Assembly: GCA_946122785.1 (NCBI GenBank)
Contig: CAMGYJ010000005.1
Span: 67,964,200-68,028,199, forward strand
Origin: Linum tenue
Lineage: Eukaryota > Streptophyta > Magnoliopsida > Malpighiales > Linaceae
Length of the DNA: 64,000 nt
Reading direction: 5' to 3'
Under the pieces are notes generated by a model. That model ran no database searches and was not told the DNA's origin. It saw only the letters and a list, made by a program, of their open reading frames with translations. A program made the position numbers and the translations under genes. How positions within the stretch are numbered: the first letter of the stretch is position 1; every line of letters starts with the position of its first letter. This document shows, piece after piece, positions 12,350 to 22,318 of this stretch.

Positions 12350-13330
12350 ACATAGCGGAACCATAGTTTCATCCATAGTTTGGAGGTTAATGAATCGAGC
12401 AAAATAGTGCAATATGAGTGGGGGTGCACATCAAAAATATAGTAGGCAACTTAAGGTTCACATCCATAGCAAACACACCATTGGAGCCCATCATTAAGGC
12501 CCCCAACCAGCTCCCACAATGTGGTATGAAAAATGGCATTTCACCGAACACCTTGTATGCACTACTAATGAATTCTTAGCACACAAGGGCTCAATCAAGC
12601 AAGGACAACGTACCACAACACATTCAACACGCAAACCAAGCCTTCCCCTCAATCAATTGCAATCAATTCGCAGATTTCAATTCGATTCTCTACCTAGATA
12701 ACCTAAAAACCATTCTCCACAAATCACAAGGTAGAGGGCAAAATCAAACCTGGAAACAAAAGTAGAGGTGTAGGGGAAGATGAGGGGAGGCAATGGTAGC
12801 GACGAAACGCCAAAATTCTGCTCGAAAATGCTCGTCGGAGCCTCGCCGGTAATCGCCTCCGGTGACCCAAATCCGGCCCAAAACGCCTCAAATCAAAGGT
12901 ATAGGTCGGAAAGGAGGAGGGGAGATGGGAAAAGAGGTTGGTTTTACGAAAACCCGACCAAAATGGCTAGAAAATTGACAAAACAATGAAAACTCACGGT
13001 TTTTTTCGGTGAGGGGGAGAGGATTCCGGCGAGGAATTTTAAAAATGGGGCTGCACGGTAGCGCAACCCCTTTTATAGGCGAACCGGGTCGCTGCACGGG
13101 CAGGCCGTACTGCCGTGGGGAAGCGAATCCTGCCCGTGCGCGACCGAGGATTTGGTACGGGCTGGCCGAGAGAATTCACACGGCCGTGTGGGAGGCCCTT
13201 TTGCTTGTACCATATTTCCTGGGGCTACACACGGGCAAGTTGAAATTCCACGCGGCCATGCAGATTTTTGGCCTGTCAGTGTAGAACCCCTAAGACCCCA
13301 TTTTGACCAGTTGCCTCCCCACAAGCGCTT
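12350..13330 (-). other. AthA region between integrase and third ORF
   Basis: This is noncoding. Reading on the minus strand from 13330: a decayed copy of the post-pol hairpin motif (13305-13322), GC-rich palindrome copies based on CACACGGCCGTGTG (13050-13270), and then a splice donor CCAG|GTTTG at 12750/12749 that starts the third-ORF intron. 12460-12660 matches the corresponding intron sequence of AthE1 (30475-30680). Confidence 0.6.
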
Positions 13331-13332
13331 CT

Positions 13333-15923
13333 TTACTGTATTTTAGCTGGACGCCCATAGAGGAAATAAGTTTCATCGAGGTTGATCATCAGCTCTACGC
13401 GCTCCACATCACCTCCCAGATATAGCTTGAGGAGGTGGTCGTTCACCTTAAACTGCTCAGTTTGAGCATTGCTAATCTCCACTGCACCATGGGCAATCGT
13501 GAATGGTCCCGACCACCTTGAATGCAGCTTGCCCGGGAAGAGTTTCAGTCGTGCGTTATAGAGGAAAACACGATCACCAACCTGAAACTCCTTAGGGCCC
13601 TTCAACCGATCGTCGTGGAGACGCTTGGTTTGCTCCTTGTAGAGTCGGGTATTCTCATAGGCGTGGTAACGCCATTCCTCCAACTCCAGCAGCTGTAGCT
13701 TACGTTCAGTACCTGCAACACTCAAATCCAGGTTTAGCAGCTTAAGGGCCCATAAGCCTTGTGCTCTAGCTCAACCGGCAAATGACAAGCCTTTCCATAG
13801 ACAAGCCGATATGGTGAAGTACCAATCGGGGTCTTGTAGGCTGCCCTATAGGCCTAGAGAGCATCATCGAGCTTGGTGGACCAATCCTTTCGAGATTGAT
13901 CCACCGTCTTTTCAAGTAGTCGCTTAAGCTCCGGTTCGTCAGCTCGGCTTGACCATTCGTTTGGGGATGGTAAGCCATCGACACCTTATGTGAAACATCA
14001 TAGCGAGAGATGAGTTCAGAGAATTGCCCTTGAAAATGGGTTCCTCGATCGCTAATAATGGCTCAAGGTGTCCCGAACCAGGTGAACAGCTGCTTCATGA
14101 ATGAGCAGACACGTCTTGCATCATTCGTGGGCATGGCTTGAGCTTCTGTACACCTTGAGACGTAATCCACTGCTACCAGTATATGTAGATTACCAAAAGA
14201 TGGAGGGAATGGGTCCATGAAATCGATGCCCCAAACATAAAAAATTTCACAAACGACAGATATATGTTGGGGTATCTCATCTTGAGAAGAAATGTCACCT
14301 AACCTCTGGCAGCGGTCGCACTATCGTGCGAAGGTATCTGCATCCTTGAAGAGTGAGGGCCAGAAAAAGCCCGACTGTAGCACCTTCCGCGCCGTGCGGT
14401 TTCCTCCATGGTGACCACCGGTAGGTCCCTCGTGACATTGAGACAGGATGTCTCCCATCTCGTGCTCCATGACGCATCGTCGGAGCATGCCATATGCTCC
14501 GATCCTGAAGAGGTAAGGATCCTCCCAAAAATAATGCTTAAGGTCGGAGATGAACATGGCTTGGCGGGAGTGGCCATCCCCTTAGGAAACTGTTTGCCCA
14601 CCAGATAATTGGCAAAATTAGAGTACCAAGGGGAGACGCTCTCCTCCAAGAACAACGCCATTAATCGCTCATCCGGGAAGGAGTCATTGATCTCTTCCAC
14701 AAAGTTGTCCGCTGGTAGAGCTTCCAACCGTGAAAGATGATATGCAGCAACATTCCCGACTCCCTTTTTGTCCTAGATCTCAATATCAAACTCCTGTAGC
14801 AGTAGGATCCAGCAGACGAGCCTGGGCTTTGCATAGGCCTTGCTCATCAGGTAGCGGATGGCAGAGTGATCTGTGGACCACCACATGAGGGAGCACCAAG
14901 TAAGGTCGAAACTTGTCAAATGCATACACCACACTGAGCAGATCCTTCTCAGTGGTGGTGTAGTTCTCCTATGCATCGTGCAGGGTCTTCGACGCGTAGT
15001 AGATGGGCTGGAAGTGTTCCTCGCGTTTCTAACCCAGAATAGCTCCGACTGCATAGTCACTCGCATCGCACATCAGCTCAAAGGAAAGAGACCAATCAGG
15101 AGTCACCATGATGGGTGCATGGGTAAGCTTCTCCTTCAAGGTGTCGAATGTAGCTGTGCACTCTGGAGTGAACTGAAATGGTGCATCCTTCTCCAGTAGT
15201 TTGGTCAAAGGCAGGGCAATTTTCGAAAAGTCCTTAAAGAAGCGCCGGTAGAAACCTGCATGACCTAGAAAACTGCGGATCCCCTTCACAGAAATGGGAG
15301 GAGGTAGCTTACTATTCGTCTCAATCTTCGCACGATCCACCTTGATCCCCTGCTTGGAGATCTTGTCCTCGAGCACAATCCCCTCACGAACCATAAAATG
15401 ACACTTCTCCCAACTGAGTGCCATATTATTCTCCTCGCACCTCTTCAGGACAAATTCCAGGTTGTGGAGACAATGAGTGAAGGGGTCTCCATAAACCGAG
15501 AAGTCGTCCATGAAAACTTTCATAATCTCTCCAACCAGTCGATCGAAGATCGCCAGCATACACCGCTAGAAGGTCGCTGATGCATTACATAGCCCAAATG
15601 GAATCCTCCGGTAAGCGAAAGTACCGAAGGGGCAAGTGAATGTGGTCTTCGCCTGATCCTCTGGCGTTATGGGAATCTGGAAGTATCCGAACATGCCATC
15701 CAGGAAGCAGTAGAACTCATGGCTAGCCAACCTCTCCAGCATCTGATCAATGAAAGGTAGCGGGAAATGATCCTTTCTGGTGGCGTCGTTCACGCGCTGG
15801 TAGTCGATGCAAACTCGCCAGGCAGTCATGGTCCGCATCGGGATCAACTCATCTTCTCATTCGGGACCATAGTCATCCCGCCTTTCTTCGGGGCCACCTA
15901 GGTGGACTAACCCACTTGTTGTT
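13333..15923 (-). pseudogene. AthA pol: RT, RNase H, integrase
   Basis: This is an Athila-type pol on the minus strand with frameshifts near 15060, 14560, 14300, 13980 and 13740 and several stops. It shows the RT palm (FPLPFIDQMLERL, FLDGMFGYFQIPI, VFMDDFSVYGD, near 15510), the RH start ([14 protein letters not shown]), integrase zinc fragments near 14330 and the integrase C-terminal GPF module (KLHSRWSGPFTIAHG, about 13530), which is retained here although lost in AthE1 and AthE2. Everything upstream of the motif VSPTQV-equivalent is missing: the sequence joins foreign gag at about 15923. RT fingers, protease and gag are absent. Confidence 0.88.
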
Positions 15924-15924
15924 C

Positions 15925-16311
15925 CGCCATTGGTGGGAGATTGAGGTCTAGCAACTCTTCTCAGATTCCGAAGGGTTCTCTTGATTTCCGTATCAAGAGG
16001 TAATGGGGTCATTTGGATGCAGGTTTTGGGTGTGGGATTTGGGCACAATCCTACATAGTGTGGGATTTTAATTAAAATCACTCGTTTGGAAAGCAATTAT
16101 ATGATAAGAGATTTTAAATATTAGAGATTTCAGAAACCCACAATTGTGGGATTATGAAATAGCTGATGGTGATCAGCTATTTTAAAATCTCACACAAATC
16201 CCACAAATTAAAAACCTGGGTTTTTGAATGAGTGATTTGAGCCAAAATCCCACAAATTAAAAACCTGGATCCAAATGACCCCAATATCTCCAAAGTATCC
16301 CTTCTTCGCAT
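15925..16311 (-). pseudogene. AthX gag N-terminus, split by a MITE
   Basis: The ATG at 16311 begins MRRRDTLEI; after removal of the MITE and one AAT the frame continues LPLDTEIKRTLRNLRRVAR, the characteristic start of Athila gag (compare LLPLDPKIE in AthE2 and LLPLDQELE in AthE1). About 35 residues later the reading joins AthA pol. It is a remnant only. The upstream leader and LTR (16312-17764) belong to the same element. Confidence 0.75.
16005..16282 (+). mobile_element. MITE, 278 bp, 3-bp target duplication
   Basis: The ends are inverted: GGGGTCATTTGGAT at 16005 and its complement at 16269-16282, extending imperfectly to about 22 bp (both continue into CAGGTTTT). AAT flanks both sides (16002-16004, 16283-16285). 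It has no coding capacity and is AT-rich. A 20-odd-bp direct repeat (CCCACAAATTAAAAACCTGG) occurs twice at the right end. The 3-bp duplication suggests a Tourist/PIF-Harbinger-type MITE, although the usual TAA/TTA is not exact. The strand is arbitrary. Confidence 0.8.
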
Positions 16312-16514
16312 ACAAAGGTGCTACAAAATACAACCTCAACAACCCGTGACGTACAAAGTTCGATAACAAAACACGAAACAAAACAAACACAAAGACAACA
16401 AAACACACACAAAAACACAAACAGGAACGCAAAATAAAACAAAGTAAATACTAAAATATCAAGCTAATTGTTTTCAACTAGTTACCAAGGTTCCCTGGCA
16501 TGTGCCAAAAAGCT
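16312..16514 (-). other. AthX leader and decayed tRNA-Asp primer site
   Basis: The 5' leader lies between gag and LTR. At 16491-16507 the + strand reads TTCCCTGGCATGTGCCA, a mutated form of the complement of the Athila primer site (TGGCGCCGTTGCCGGGGA), placed 7 bases from the LTR as in the other copies. Confidence 0.6.
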
Positions 16515-17764
16515 TGATCACATTCATCCGTGCAGGTTATTGTTAGTGGTTAGCACGTGTCAACAACTAACCCATCCTGCCAAGTTTAACCTAAGATGTC
16601 ATTGTCGTATAATGGCAATGAAGGTCGTATTTTACACGGGACCTGGTACCGTAGCCTACTTCCCACCTCGTTGTTATTTAGTCAATCAATTTGGAAGTTT
16701 GAGTGGAGGATTTGAGCAAATTACTAGTTTAGAGTTTGAATAAATCTAAAAGCAGGTACTTCGAGGGAACTATCCCTCAGCCTAGCCTAGGGCTACTATG
16801 TAATGTCTAGATACTTAAGCTTTTATCAAATGTGGTGAGTGAGCCCGTTTCCATGTGCTTTCGTGGCTATCCACACACTTCCGAGTAAGCTCGTAGTTCC
16901 TTTCTATGGATATTATCCACCGTCCATACTGAGGTTTTATCCCGGGTTCTATCTAGAAAGGCTACCTATAGTAAGGGTTCGGTCGCCTCGACCACCATAG
17001 ATCCAAATTCATACATCTATCTTAATTTGCTTGATGACGCATACTCGTCTTACCCTAGAACTCCATACCCAGCGTAGAAGCATAAAGTATGATAGTAGAG
17101 AAGATATGGGCAACTTACCCAAACACAATGAAGGATAGAATAACAATAGAATAAACTAGATAAACACATTCATTCATTCAAACCCTAGAATATACATACA
17201 TACATAGTAAACCCTAAAACTAGGGTTTGGGGTTTAGAACTCCTAGTACCTTAGAGAACTACTCATAAAGAAGGCAAGAAGATACATAGAAGAAATTGAA
17301 GAAGACTTGAGGTTGATGAAGATGTCTCCTCTCTTCTAGCTCTTTCTCCTTCTTCTCCTCTTCTCCTTCAGCTTCTCTCTCTTCTCTCTCTCTAAAACCA
17401 GAAATTCTTTCTCAAAATCAGGTCTCCTAAAAGGGGGAGATGGATCTTCTATTTATAGGCAATCAAGGGACGGAGAAGTTCGCGGCCGACAGGGAAGAGA
17501 TCGCGGGCGGGTTTTTCAATGGCGAGGCCGCAATCTTGCAAAGCAGTCGTATTGGCCTTCCGGATAGAGGAGATCGCGAGCTGACTTCATGGTCGCGATC
17601 CGCAAGTCGCATCCGCTTTCTTCCTCGTGGTCAAAATACACTATGGCCGTGAATCGACTAGGCAAACTTTCTGTTTCTCCTTGGCTCCTTCTTCGCGATG
17701 TTCGCTCCCTGAATCCTCCAAACCTCAATATGAAGGATAAATAACACAAATTTAGGTGTTATCA
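16515..17764 (-). repeat. AthX 5' LTR
   Basis: It begins TGATCACATTC next to the decayed primer site and ends GGTGTTATCA. The layout matches other Athila LTRs here, but the sequence differs from the AthA 3' LTR, so the two do not form a pair. Positions 17465-17660 hold repeated GATCGCG/CGCGATC words, apparently this family's version of the palindrome cluster. No partner LTR and no target duplication can be assigned. Confidence 0.7.
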
Positions 17765-18130
17765 GGTGACATCCTTTAGCAATGATAAAGTGACGTTTGG
17801 CCCCCACTAGTGTAGGTTCTAGTGCAGGGTAAGCTCTAGTGACGAGAGACGCAATGAGTGATGGTAGAGATGCAGGGGTGACAGTGTCTTTTGTAGAGAT
17901 GCAAGGGGAAAGGAAAATTGATTTTTCTATCAAGATAGGGAGAAATGGAAGTATTAATTGTTTTGATTAATGAAAAAAAAGAGGTAATACATGACATTTC
18001 CGTTTACACTTGGATGTTAACTAGTAAATTTGAAGCCATCAAAGAGAAAAAACATAAAATGGAATCCACTTAAACTGGAAACAACAAAAATATATATGTG
18101 AGGAAATTGGGCAAATTGGAAAAAAACAAC
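17765..18130. other. Host flank; possible orphan exon on the minus strand
   Basis: No transposon sequence was recognised. A minus-strand frame from the ATG at 17933 stays open into the AthX LTR border (57 residues to 17764, beginning MIEKSIFLSPCIST). I do not recognise the product. It could be a first exon cut by the LTR insertion, or chance. 17940-18130 is AT-rich with no visible gene. Confidence 0.25.
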
Positions 18131-19289
18131 TCAACCCGGAGATAATGGGATTGGCTGCCATAAAATATGCTAGAACGGTTTTCGTTCCTTTCCATAACAA
18201 GATATGGTTGTGGTGTTGGGGAGCCAGAGGAGGTGGTGTGTTGGTCTTCCATTACGCTCACCACCTCCAATTCTCATCCTTCCTTCCTCCACTATCCTCA
18301 TCCTCCTCCTCCTCTTCCCTTGCTTATCAATCAAAATTTTCATTTTTTTTTGTTTACACTAGTTCGTGATTTGTTCCCTTTTCTAGGGTTGTTTGTAGTC
18401 CCATCAGGCAAACCACAACTGTTGGAGAGGGACCATACCCAGGAAGGAAACCAATCATGGTTTTCCTCCCATAAAGCAAAAAGAAAACAAAATATTATTT
18501 TTCCATATATAATCTTCTTCCTTTTGATTTTGATGGAGACCTCGTACACCTCATTACTTCAAAAACCCCTAAATTTCAATTTCCTTGCAAAATCATCGAA
18601 GAAGCTCATTACTTCAAAAACCCCTAAATTTCAATTTCCTTGCAAAATCATCGAAGAAGCTCACTGTCATCCTTTGTCCTTCTCCCTTCTTTTGGGCATC
18701 TCTTTCTTCCTCTTCTTTCACCTTAAGTTCGATCCCATGTAAGCTTTCCTTTTTCTTTACCCCCTTTCTTGTTTCGATTAAATGAAATTTGGTGATGTTT
18801 GATCATATGAGGAGGTTTCCTATTTGCTAGATGAGATAAAGCTGTGTATATTTTTTGAACTTTGTTTCTCCATTTGGGTTCTTATCATTTTAACAGCTAC
18901 AACTACCAAACGTGTTTATCACCTGGAAATTCGGTCATTTAGGCTTGTGTTTGACAAATTAGCATGCTAGAAAGTGTGTTACTTTTCCAGCTTTGTGGTG
19001 ATAGATAGATGGTAAGTTAGCTGATGATGGACCTTGATGAATAGATATGCAATTTGGGTTTATTTTTGGCGTATAGTTCCTTTTCCAATACCATAGTTGA
19101 GATATTTTTATAGACTCATGAAACTACACCCAAGTAGTCACATTCACTGGTATCCTCTCTGCTATAAATTTGTCTCGTACATATTCCCTTGATTATTTAA
19201 CAAATTGTTCCATTGATAATTTTTTCAAATGTTTTGTGGAACAGTCTTCATCAGTAGTGTTATATAGGTGTTTAAGGCGGGATATAACC
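18131..19289 (+). other. Leader exons and first intron of the GRF gene
   Basis: A pyrimidine-rich leader precedes a donor GTAAGC at 18739; the intron runs to AG at 19243-19244 (TTTTGTGGAACAG), giving a second exon from 19245. The transcription start cannot be fixed; the CT-rich run at 18270-18345 looks like plant 5' leader. The long open frame 18167-18742 is low-complexity and looks like leader, not protein. The splice signals are consensus-like, but no transcript is available to confirm them. Confidence 0.45.
18551..18660 (+). repeat. Exact 55-bp tandem duplication
   Basis: Two consecutive identical 55-bp units (18551-18605 and 18606-18660) begin TCATTACTTCAAAAACCCC and lie in the predicted leader exon of the GRF gene. 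No differences between units are visible, so the duplication is recent. Confidence 0.95.
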
Positions 19290-20505
19290 ATGGTTGTCTA
19301 CTGGATATGGAGTTTCTGGAGTCGAGTTAGAAGAAGAATATTTTATGGAAAAATTGTGAGGTATGTTCTGTATATTCCAATTCCACATGTGACTGATTTC
19401 TTTTGTTTGAGTTGATTTTGATGTTTTGTGTAAATGCAACTTAGTGAAACAATTCGAGTTTCTCAGTTAAAATATCTCCATCATCACTGAATACCATTGC
19501 TTCAGAGTTGCTAAAATCACAGCATATTGAGGCTTTTATAGAGTTGTATATTAGGGCGAGGAGAGCTTATTGATCGATGACTATATTGCATTAAGTTAGC
19601 TATTGGGCATTTAGAATTTGCATAGTCTGCTTTATACCATATACAGAACAACTAATTGATGATTGACTATTTGGTTGGGTTGTTGGACACAAATATTCAG
19701 CTAAGACATGATGTCTCTTGTTTTGTGTGATTTTGGTTTCCTGTTCGATCATTAATATCTCTGTACCTCATTTTCTGCTAGGCCGTTCAACTACTATATA
19801 TTCTGCCCCTATGAATTAAAACCGCAGAGATAACCTGCTTGATTGATTGCATAATCTGCAGGACCATCTTTGAGAACATGACTGACTATGATGGATCCGA
19901 TGCCAGCTCATGTCATGGTTCGGATTCGGGTTACGATGATTCCGGGTTACAATGTTCTTGTGGATTGCCAGCGAAGCTACGTATGTCTCAAACCGCCAGG
20001 AATCCGTTCCGGTTGTTCTATGACTGTCCAAGGAGATACGATGTATGCATTCACCACTCCCTTTGTTGAAACTTTTAGTCTGGAGTAGAGCATGCATCTA
20101 CCATATATATACGTTAATGATTATTGGGTTTTTTTCTCCTTTTTGTCATGTGATATGATTGGTGCTTGGCAGCAATGTGGCTTCTTCCGGTGGTGTGATG
20201 AGCCATCTTTAACCGGCGATAGACATGCTGATGAGCTAAACCTGATCCGTCATGAGTGCTCTAGACTTCAACGAAGGTACCTGAAAGCCCAACAGGACCA
20301 CGAGAATGACAGAGAGAAGTGGGAAATGGAGAAAGAAGAGCTGATGTCCACACTGTATAAAGTTCAAGCCGAGCTTGATGAATACATACAGAGGGTTAAA
20401 CTTGCTGCTGAGTCTGATCTCATGCCACCAGTTGAACCGATGTGGAGCAGTGGCAAGCATGAAACTGACGATGGTGAGGGTGCAATCGAGATTCACGCTA
20501 TATAG
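19290..20505 (+). CDS. Small GRF-type zinc-finger protein (four-exon host gene)
   Basis: Coding exons are 19290-19360, 19862-20042 and 20173-20505. Donors are GTATGT (19361) and GTATGC (20043); acceptors are CTGCAG (19861) and TTGGCAG (20172). Joined, they give 194 residues in one frame. The second and third exons form the zinc finger: CSCGLPAKLRM, then NPFRLFYDCPRR, then CGFFRWCDE, i.e. the C-x-C...C...C-x-F-F-x-W pattern of the GRF family. A basic and acidic helix (LQRRYLKAQQDHENDREKWE) follows, probably a coiled coil, with an acidic tail. It resembles the plant proteins annotated as At4g04775-like (from memory). The GRF domain is linked to nucleic-acid binding; the role of this subgroup is unknown. 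The start is uncertain: ATG 19878 (MTDYDG) would give 165 residues. It is the only convincing host gene in the window. Confidence 0.75.
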
Positions 20506-21667
20506 ACGATAAGTCTTGCAAGCTTGTAACTTTAATTTGGACGGGAAATAAGTCTCTGGGTTGGGGGGGTTGGCTGGCAATGGCAGGCATATTTTTCAGA
20601 GATGTCAAGTCCGCTTGGAAATGGGCTTCTCTTTTGGTTGCTCTACTCATCTCTTGTGAGTTATGGAACAATTAAGAGTGAGTCTCAATGAGCCGGGAAA
20701 GAAGAAAATTGTACCTAACTAGACGAACTAGTACTTGCAGCTTGTATATGCGCTACTTTTTCTCAAGTTTGGTTATAACAGGATTCCAAATATCTCTCAG
20801 TTTCTTCCTGATTGCGATCGAGCAAGTTGATTCTCACCATACCAACGTGAATCTTTTTCCACAGCACTCGCCACATTTCTTTTCTCATTACCAACTCATC
20901 TTATCACAGACCCTCTCCTGGACCATTTCCTGCCGTTGTCTCCTCCACCACTACTAATTTTACTTATGGCGTTCTTGAAATAACTAGCTTATTAACCGGT
21001 CCCTTGCTCGGACCTATTCCCGGAAATACGTACTTCGACTCTAAATGATATTACCCATTAGCATGTTTGTAATGATGGCCGGGGTAGGTTAATAACACAA
21101 TAATAGAACATGAACACTGTAATGGACATTCCACCAAGCAATTAGCCCTATATATGGCCATTACTGTCAAGCACCCTGATGCCCCTAGAACGAACATGAA
21201 AAAACCAAATGAATGCTTACATGGCTCCAATTCGCAATGGTGAAAATTGAAGCCACCAAGAGATTTCATAAAAAACACCCAATATGGATTGCCCTTGGAC
21301 CAAAACTCAAAGTGACACCAAAGACGATGAATCCCTGGTCGAGAAAACCAAAACCAACAATGTCCAAATCAAGTCTATGGAATGCGCCAGCCAATTTTTT
21401 TTTATAAATAGTTTTGTTAATTAAAATGATAGAAAAAGAAAATAAATACAAAGAATGCAATCTGCTGTAGAAATCTCAACTACAAACAAAAGAAAGAGGC
21501 AAGCAATATATGCTTGGAAACCCCAGCAGATAACAACTTTTCTCAATACCCCTACCACTATGAAATCCTACAAAATAACTCCTAATTACTCTGCTACATT
21601 AAACAGACAAATGACTGACAACCCTGTTACTTTCTATCTATTCAATCTGTATAAGTCATTCGTCATG
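20506..21667. other. 3' flank of the GRF gene; no gene recognised
   Basis: 3' untranslated and intergenic sequence. Minus-strand open frames at 21051-21278 and 21266-21460 look hydrophobic but have no start context, homology or splice support that I can see. No terminal repeats were recognised. Confidence 0.5.
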
Positions 21668-22172
21668 TAACCTCTACATTATCACGATTCTTATCCTTCT
21701 CGACAACATCGCGATTAAGCCGTCCGGCCTTAGAGTTGAGTGAGGGAGGAACTCAACTACCGATTGTCTAAACCGAGAGGGTCGAGTGACACGACTTTTC
21801 ATGCTTACCTCGGTCTAGCTATTGAGATTGTGGTCTCCGACCATATATGCATCCCTCTGCGGTTCACGATTACTGTGCCCAAAGCAATCGTTCCAATGCA
21901 CGTAGCATGGTAGCAGTTAGGGGGAAGCAACACCCGATTGATGCTTCCACAAAAGAGTTTCCAAAACCATTTAACTTTGCCTTCTTTTATTTCTACTAGC
22001 AAATCTTTTAACCAAAACTTTGTTGCTAGATAATGATTTCAACAACCGAAGTAGTGTTTGACGGACCGGCCCGGGTCGATATATAAATACTTGCCCTCTA
22101 CTGCACCCGACTAGAGTTTAAAAACTTGTGCTCTAGTTGGGGTTTTATTGTGGTGTAGTTTTGTGCGATTCA
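21668..22172 (+). repeat. AthP 5' LTR (left end uncertain)
   Basis: The right end is GCGATTCA at 22172, six bases before an Athila primer site. A TATATAAATA box at about 22080 suits an LTR promoter. The left end cannot be fixed because the 3' LTR is not in the window; 21668 (TGTAACCTC) is only the nearest plausible TG, and the LTR may start up to several hundred bases earlier. Confidence 0.5.
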
Positions 22173-22178
22173 AGTGTT

Positions 22179-22196
22179 TGGCGCCGTTTCCGGGGA
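22179..22196 (+). promoter_or_regulatory. AthP primer binding site (tRNA-Asp)
   Basis: TGGCGCCGTTTCCGGGGA matches the 3' end of plant tRNA-Asp(GTC) except one base (T for G in the middle). The other Athila copies here use TGGCGCCGTTGCCGGGGA. Confidence 0.85.
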
Positions 22197-22318
22197 CAAC
22201 GGTCTGTTATCTTGAAAAAGTTGTTGGTTGTTAATCTAGCTTTTAATTTTCAGTTTTGCAAATGTGTGTTCTTTGCTTGTGCTAGACTTGGTGTTTTCCG
22301 ATTTTGTGTAGGTGGTGC

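Noticed and set aside
16515..17764. Solo LTR
   Set aside because: The left side carries a decayed primer site, leader and gag start, so it is a 5' LTR with a truncated interior.
18167..18742. 191-codon plus-strand ORF ahead of the GRF gene
   Set aside because: Low-complexity Phe/Ser/Pro composition, covers the 55-bp duplication with a frame change, and ends at a splice donor; it looks like an untranslated leader.
20945..21460. Hydrophobic minus-strand ORFs as a membrane protein gene
   Set aside because: Two short overlapping frames, no splice signals or known motif connecting them.
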